Shown here piece after piece: positions 6,854 to 8,568 of a DNA stretch of 8,568 nt (position 1 is its first letter; the number at the start of each line of letters is the position of its first letter). Origin of the DNA: Planctomycetota bacterium (lineage in GTDB: Bacteria; Planctomycetota; MHYJ01; JACPRB01). The notes below the pieces were generated by a model that made no database searches, was not told the DNA's origin, and worked only from the letters and a program-made list of their open reading frames with translations. The stretch is from positions 1,197 to 9,764 of the forward strand of contig JACQFK010000158.1 of NCBI GenBank assembly GCA_016200125.1, given 5' to 3'. The position numbers and the translations under genes were made by a program.

Positions 6854-6877
6854 GCGGGAATCCCCGCTTTCTTTTTT
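6854..6877 (+). terminator. Hairpin plus T tract ahead of the sigma gene (terminator or attenuator)
   Basis: GCGGG (6854-6858) pairs with CCCGC (6863-6867) around a four-base loop, followed directly by TTTCTTTTTT (6868-6877). On the plus strand this is the form of a short intrinsic terminator. No plus-strand gene ends nearby; the nearest one upstream stops at 2284. It would therefore either block antisense read-through coming across the minus operon or attenuate transcription entering the sigma operon. The stem is only five pairs, so the strength is uncertain. Confidence 0.35.
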
Positions 6878-6883
6878 ACGATC
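6857..6883 (+). promoter_or_regulatory. Possible ECF-type promoter for the sigma operon
   Basis: GGAAT (6857-6861) resembles the GGAAC -35 box common to ECF sigma factors. It stands 17 bases before CGATC (6879-6883), which could serve as the -10. Transcription would begin near 6889-6890, leaving a leader of about 42 bases before the ATG at 6932. Many ECF genes are self-activated, which makes such a site expected, but the sequence match is modest and it overlaps the hairpin at 6854-6867. Confidence 0.22.
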
Positions 6884-6931
6884 AGAACCATGCAGCGTCC
6901 AATCGACGGAAGGATGAGCGAGGGCGACGCG

Positions 6932-7474
6932 ATGGTGGACGCGGAGCTGGTTCTGAAGTTCCAGGGCGGCGAGGAGTCGGCGTTCGAGACCCTCGTCCGC
7001 AAGTATATGAAAGACGCCTACAGCTTCTGTCTGAGACTGACCCACGACGCCCAGGAGGCCGAGGAGCTCTCCCAGATGGGCTTCGTGAACGCCTACCGGG
7101 CCCTCCGCGGGTTCCGCGGGGAGTCAAGCTTCAAGTCCTGGCTCTACCGGATCTTCATCAACCAGTATCGCGACCGGCTGCGGCGCACCCGCCGGGCCGA
7201 GGCGCGCCTCGCCGTCGTGCGCGAGGAGACCGAGCGGCGCCAGTCGGCGAACGTCGAGGAGTCCTCGATGCACGCCTCGGAGCTCGAGGAGGTCGTGAAA
7301 ACCCGCGTCGAGCGGCTGCCCGACCGCCAGCGGGAGGTGCTGACCCTCCACCTCTACCAGGGCCTCGACTACCGCGAGATCGCCGCCGCGATCGGCTGCA
7401 GCTACGACGACGTGAAGATGAACCTCTCCCTGGCCCGCAAGCGGCTCAAAGAGGAGCTGAAGGGGTATCTATGA
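6932..7474 (+). CDS. ECF-type RNA polymerase sigma factor (sigma-70 family)
   Basis: With the ATG at 6932 the protein has 180 residues, the usual ECF length, and begins VDAELVLKFQGGEESAFETL, the standard sigma region 2 opening. GAGGG lies seven bases upstream. The frame extends to ATGs at 6914 and 6890, which would add 6 or 14 unconserved residues; the 6914 start has GGAAGG touching the ATG, too close to work. Region 2 covers about 15-87 with ELSQMGFVNAYRALRGF (45-61) and SSFKSWLYRIFINQYRD (65-81), the core-binding and promoter-melting part. Region 4 covers about 126-176 with RLPDRQREVLTLHLYQG and the helix-turn-helix YREIAAAIGCSYDDVKMNLS. The recognition helix has DDVKMNLS where many ECF factors read GTVKSRLH. 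It directs RNA polymerase to its target promoters and is presumably held by the anti-sigma factor encoded next, whose ATG overlaps its TGA (ATGA). Confidence 0.92.
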   Translation: MVDAELVLKFQGGEESAFETLVRKYMKDAYSFCLRLTHDAQEAEELSQMGFVNAYRALRGFRGESSFKSWLYRIFINQYRDRLRRTRRAEARLAVVREETERRQSANVEESSMHASELEEVVKTRVERLPDRQREVLTLHLYQGLDYREIAAAIGCSYDDVKMNLSLARKRLKEELKGYL

Positions 7475-8382
7475 ACTGCGCGGACCTGCGTCTCGACGAA
7501 TACTTCGACGGCGAGCTGGACGAGGCCGCCCGCGCCGCGGTGGACGGCCACCTGGCCTCCTGCGCCGCCTGCCGCGCGGAGCTGGAGCGCCTGCGCAAGC
7601 TCGAAGGCGTCCTCAAGTCGGTCCCTATCGGCGCGACTCCTGACGCCGACCGCTTCCTGCTGTCGGTCCGCGCCCGCTCCCGCCGCTCGCCGTTCCGAAT
7701 CTGGGGGGTCGCCGCCGCGGCCGGGATCATCGGCATCGCCTGCCTCTGGATGCTGTCGCTTCCTCCGAAAGGCGCCCAGCAGGTCCTGGCGGCGGTCCGC
7801 GAGTACTCCGAGAAACCCTCGGTGGCCCTCGAACTCAAGCTGAAGGCCGGCGGCTCCGAAGCCCTGGGCAACCTCGAATCGCTGGTTGACAGCAGCGACG
7901 GCAAGCTGCAGTTCGCCGCGGCCTCCCTGCTCTTCAAGCTCGCCGACGCCCCCACGCGCGACCGCGTCCTCGCCCGCTTCCAGCAGAAGAAGGAGCCCGG
8001 CGGCCCCTGGATGCTGAGCGAGCCCGGCACCGAGAACAGCGACGACGAGCTGGTTCCCGTGACGGTGTCGCTCGCCGTCGACGGACAGGACCGCTGGGCG
8101 ATGAACGTCCTCCGCAAGCTCAACCGCCTGAACCTGCAGGCCCAGCGCAAGATCGTCGACTCGGTCGTGACCCTGCTCCACTCGACGAACGTGGACATTC
8201 AGCGCCACGCACTGGAAATCGTGAAGAAGCTTGAGATAGAATTCCCTCTGCCGGCGGTGGTCGACCTGCTCGACTCGCCCGAGCTGGGGGAGGAGGCGCT
8301 CCGGTTCCTGCGCCAGGAGACCCAGAAGGACTTCGGCAAGGACAAGGAAGCCTGGCTCAAGGCGATCGGCGGACGGAATTGA
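7471..8382 (+). CDS. Membrane zinc-finger anti-sigma factor with HEAT-like outer domain
   Basis: The product is 303 residues; its start overlaps the sigma gene stop (ATGA) and has AAGGGG five bases upstream. Residues 1-45 form the zf-HC2/ZAS anti-sigma domain: Cys 3, then His 27, Cys 31 and Cys 34 in the H-x3-C-x2-C arrangement, preceded by DEYFDGELDEAARAAVDGHL. This cytoplasmic part should bind zinc and hold the sigma factor. One membrane helix lies at about 76-97 (IWGVAAAAGIIGIACLWMLS) after an Arg-rich stretch, giving N-in/C-out. The outer part, 100-303, is mostly helical and resembles HEAT-type repeats: LGNLESLVDSSDGKLQFAAA (132-151), KIVDSVVTLLHSTNVDIQRH (227-246), PAVVDLLDSPELGEEALRFL (261-280). 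It ends FGKDKEAWLKAIGG, like the end of many HEAT proteins. The outer domain probably senses a periplasmic signal or partner. The HEAT call is by eye. Confidence 0.88.
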   Translation: MNCADLRLDEYFDGELDEAARAAVDGHLASCAACRAELERLRKLEGVLKSVPIGATPDADRFLLSVRARSRRSPFRIWGVAAAAGIIGIACLWMLSLPPKGAQQVLAAVREYSEKPSVALELKLKAGGSEALGNLESLVDSSDGKLQFAAASLLFKLADAPTRDRVLARFQQKKEPGGPWMLSEPGTENSDDELVPVTVSLAVDGQDRWAMNVLRKLNRLNLQAQRKIVDSVVTLLHSTNVDIQRHALEIVKKLEIEFPLPAVVDLLDSPELGEEALRFLRQETQKDFGKDKEAWLKAIGGRN

Positions 8383-8398
8383 GTTCGGTCGGCTCACC

Positions 8399-8407
8399 TA
8401 AGGAGGT
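8399..8407 (+). promoter_or_regulatory. Near-perfect Shine-Dalgarno
   Basis: TAAGGAGGT is complementary over nine bases to the usual 3' end of 16S rRNA and sits three bases before the ATG at 8411. It fixes the start of the last gene and suggests high translation. The spacing is slightly shorter than ideal. Confidence 0.8.
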
Positions 8408-8410
8408 CCC

Positions 8411-8568
8411 ATGAAGACGCTCGCGATCCTGGCGGCCCTGGCGGTTTCCTGCGGCACGGCGTTCGGGCAGGACAGCGTCAAGAACGAGTACGAGAGCAAG
8501 CTCAACAACATCAAGGTCACCCTCGACTTCACCAACGCGCCGCTCGACTCCGTCATCGACTACCTTCG
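8411..8568 (+). CDS. Exported STN / secretin N0-like domain protein (3'-truncated)
   Basis: Only 52 codons are in the window. The product starts MKTLAILAALAVSCGTAFGQ, a Sec signal peptide with a likely cut after AFG (residue 19). Mature residues 35-52, IKVTLDFTNAPLDSVIDYL, match the secretin/TonB short N-terminal (STN/N0) pattern of a beta strand, 'f.napL.dvl..l', as found in GspD/PilQ secretins, FecA-type receptors and free-standing planctomycetal proteins. The reading runs off the window end, so the full architecture is unknown. It begins 28 bases after the anti-sigma stop and is probably in the same operon, which makes it a plausible target or partner of the sigma/anti-sigma pair in the envelope. 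Confidence 0.8.
   Translation, partial: MKTLAILAALAVSCGTAFGQDSVKNEYESKLNNIKVTLDFTNAPLDSVIDYL

Noticed and set aside
7402..8397. Minus-strand open frame opposite the anti-sigma gene
   Set aside because: No domain match, while the plus strand carries the zinc-finger anti-sigma domain, a membrane helix and ATGA coupling to the sigma gene.

Overview
This is a G+C-rich bacterial window. The paired DUF1592/DUF1552 proteins, the PSCyt/PSD-type cytochrome domains and the anti-sigma factor with a HEAT-like tail suggest Planctomycetota or a relative (Verrucomicrobiota, Acidobacteriota and Myxococcota also carry DUF1552/DUF1592 pairs). Near-perfect Shine-Dalgarno sequences occur in places (AAGGAGGT at 8400-8407), and several genes overlap by ATGA. 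I see no tRNA, rRNA, CRISPR array, insertion sequence or phage gene.

Layout. (1) 2-808 +, a 5'-truncated envelope-type protein with a LolA-like beta region and a C-terminal TPR-like helical tail. (2) 866-2035 +, a protein with no obvious common annotation that I read as two tandem GroEL apical/intermediate-domain-like modules without the ATP-binding equatorial domain. (3) 2123-2284 +, a 53-residue acidic helical protein that meets the next operon tail to tail on a shared CTAG. (4) A minus-strand operon, in transcription order: a TatA/TatB-like protein fused to a fibronectin type III domain (6749-6030), a DUF1592-family c-type cytochrome protein (5996-3699) and a DUF1552 protein with a twin-arginine signal (3702-2281). 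(5) A divergent control region (6750-6931) with a possible leaderless promoter for the Tat-like operon, two hairpins and a T tract. (6) A plus-strand regulatory operon: ECF sigma factor (6932-7474), membrane zinc-finger anti-sigma factor with a HEAT-like outer domain (7471-8382), and the start of an exported STN/secretin-N0-like protein (8411 to window end).

How the genes may work together (inference). The minus operon joins an apparent Tat pore component to a Tat substrate (DUF1552) and its usual partner (DUF1592), so the Tat-like fusion may serve this export route. The sigma/anti-sigma pair is a standard extracytoplasmic signalling unit and probably controls the downstream envelope gene. 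Its divergent placement next to the Tat-like operon raises the possibility of joint control.

The most unusual items are the tandem GroEL-apical-like protein and the TatA/B-FN3 fusion. Both calls rest on motif reading by eye and need profile or structure searches.
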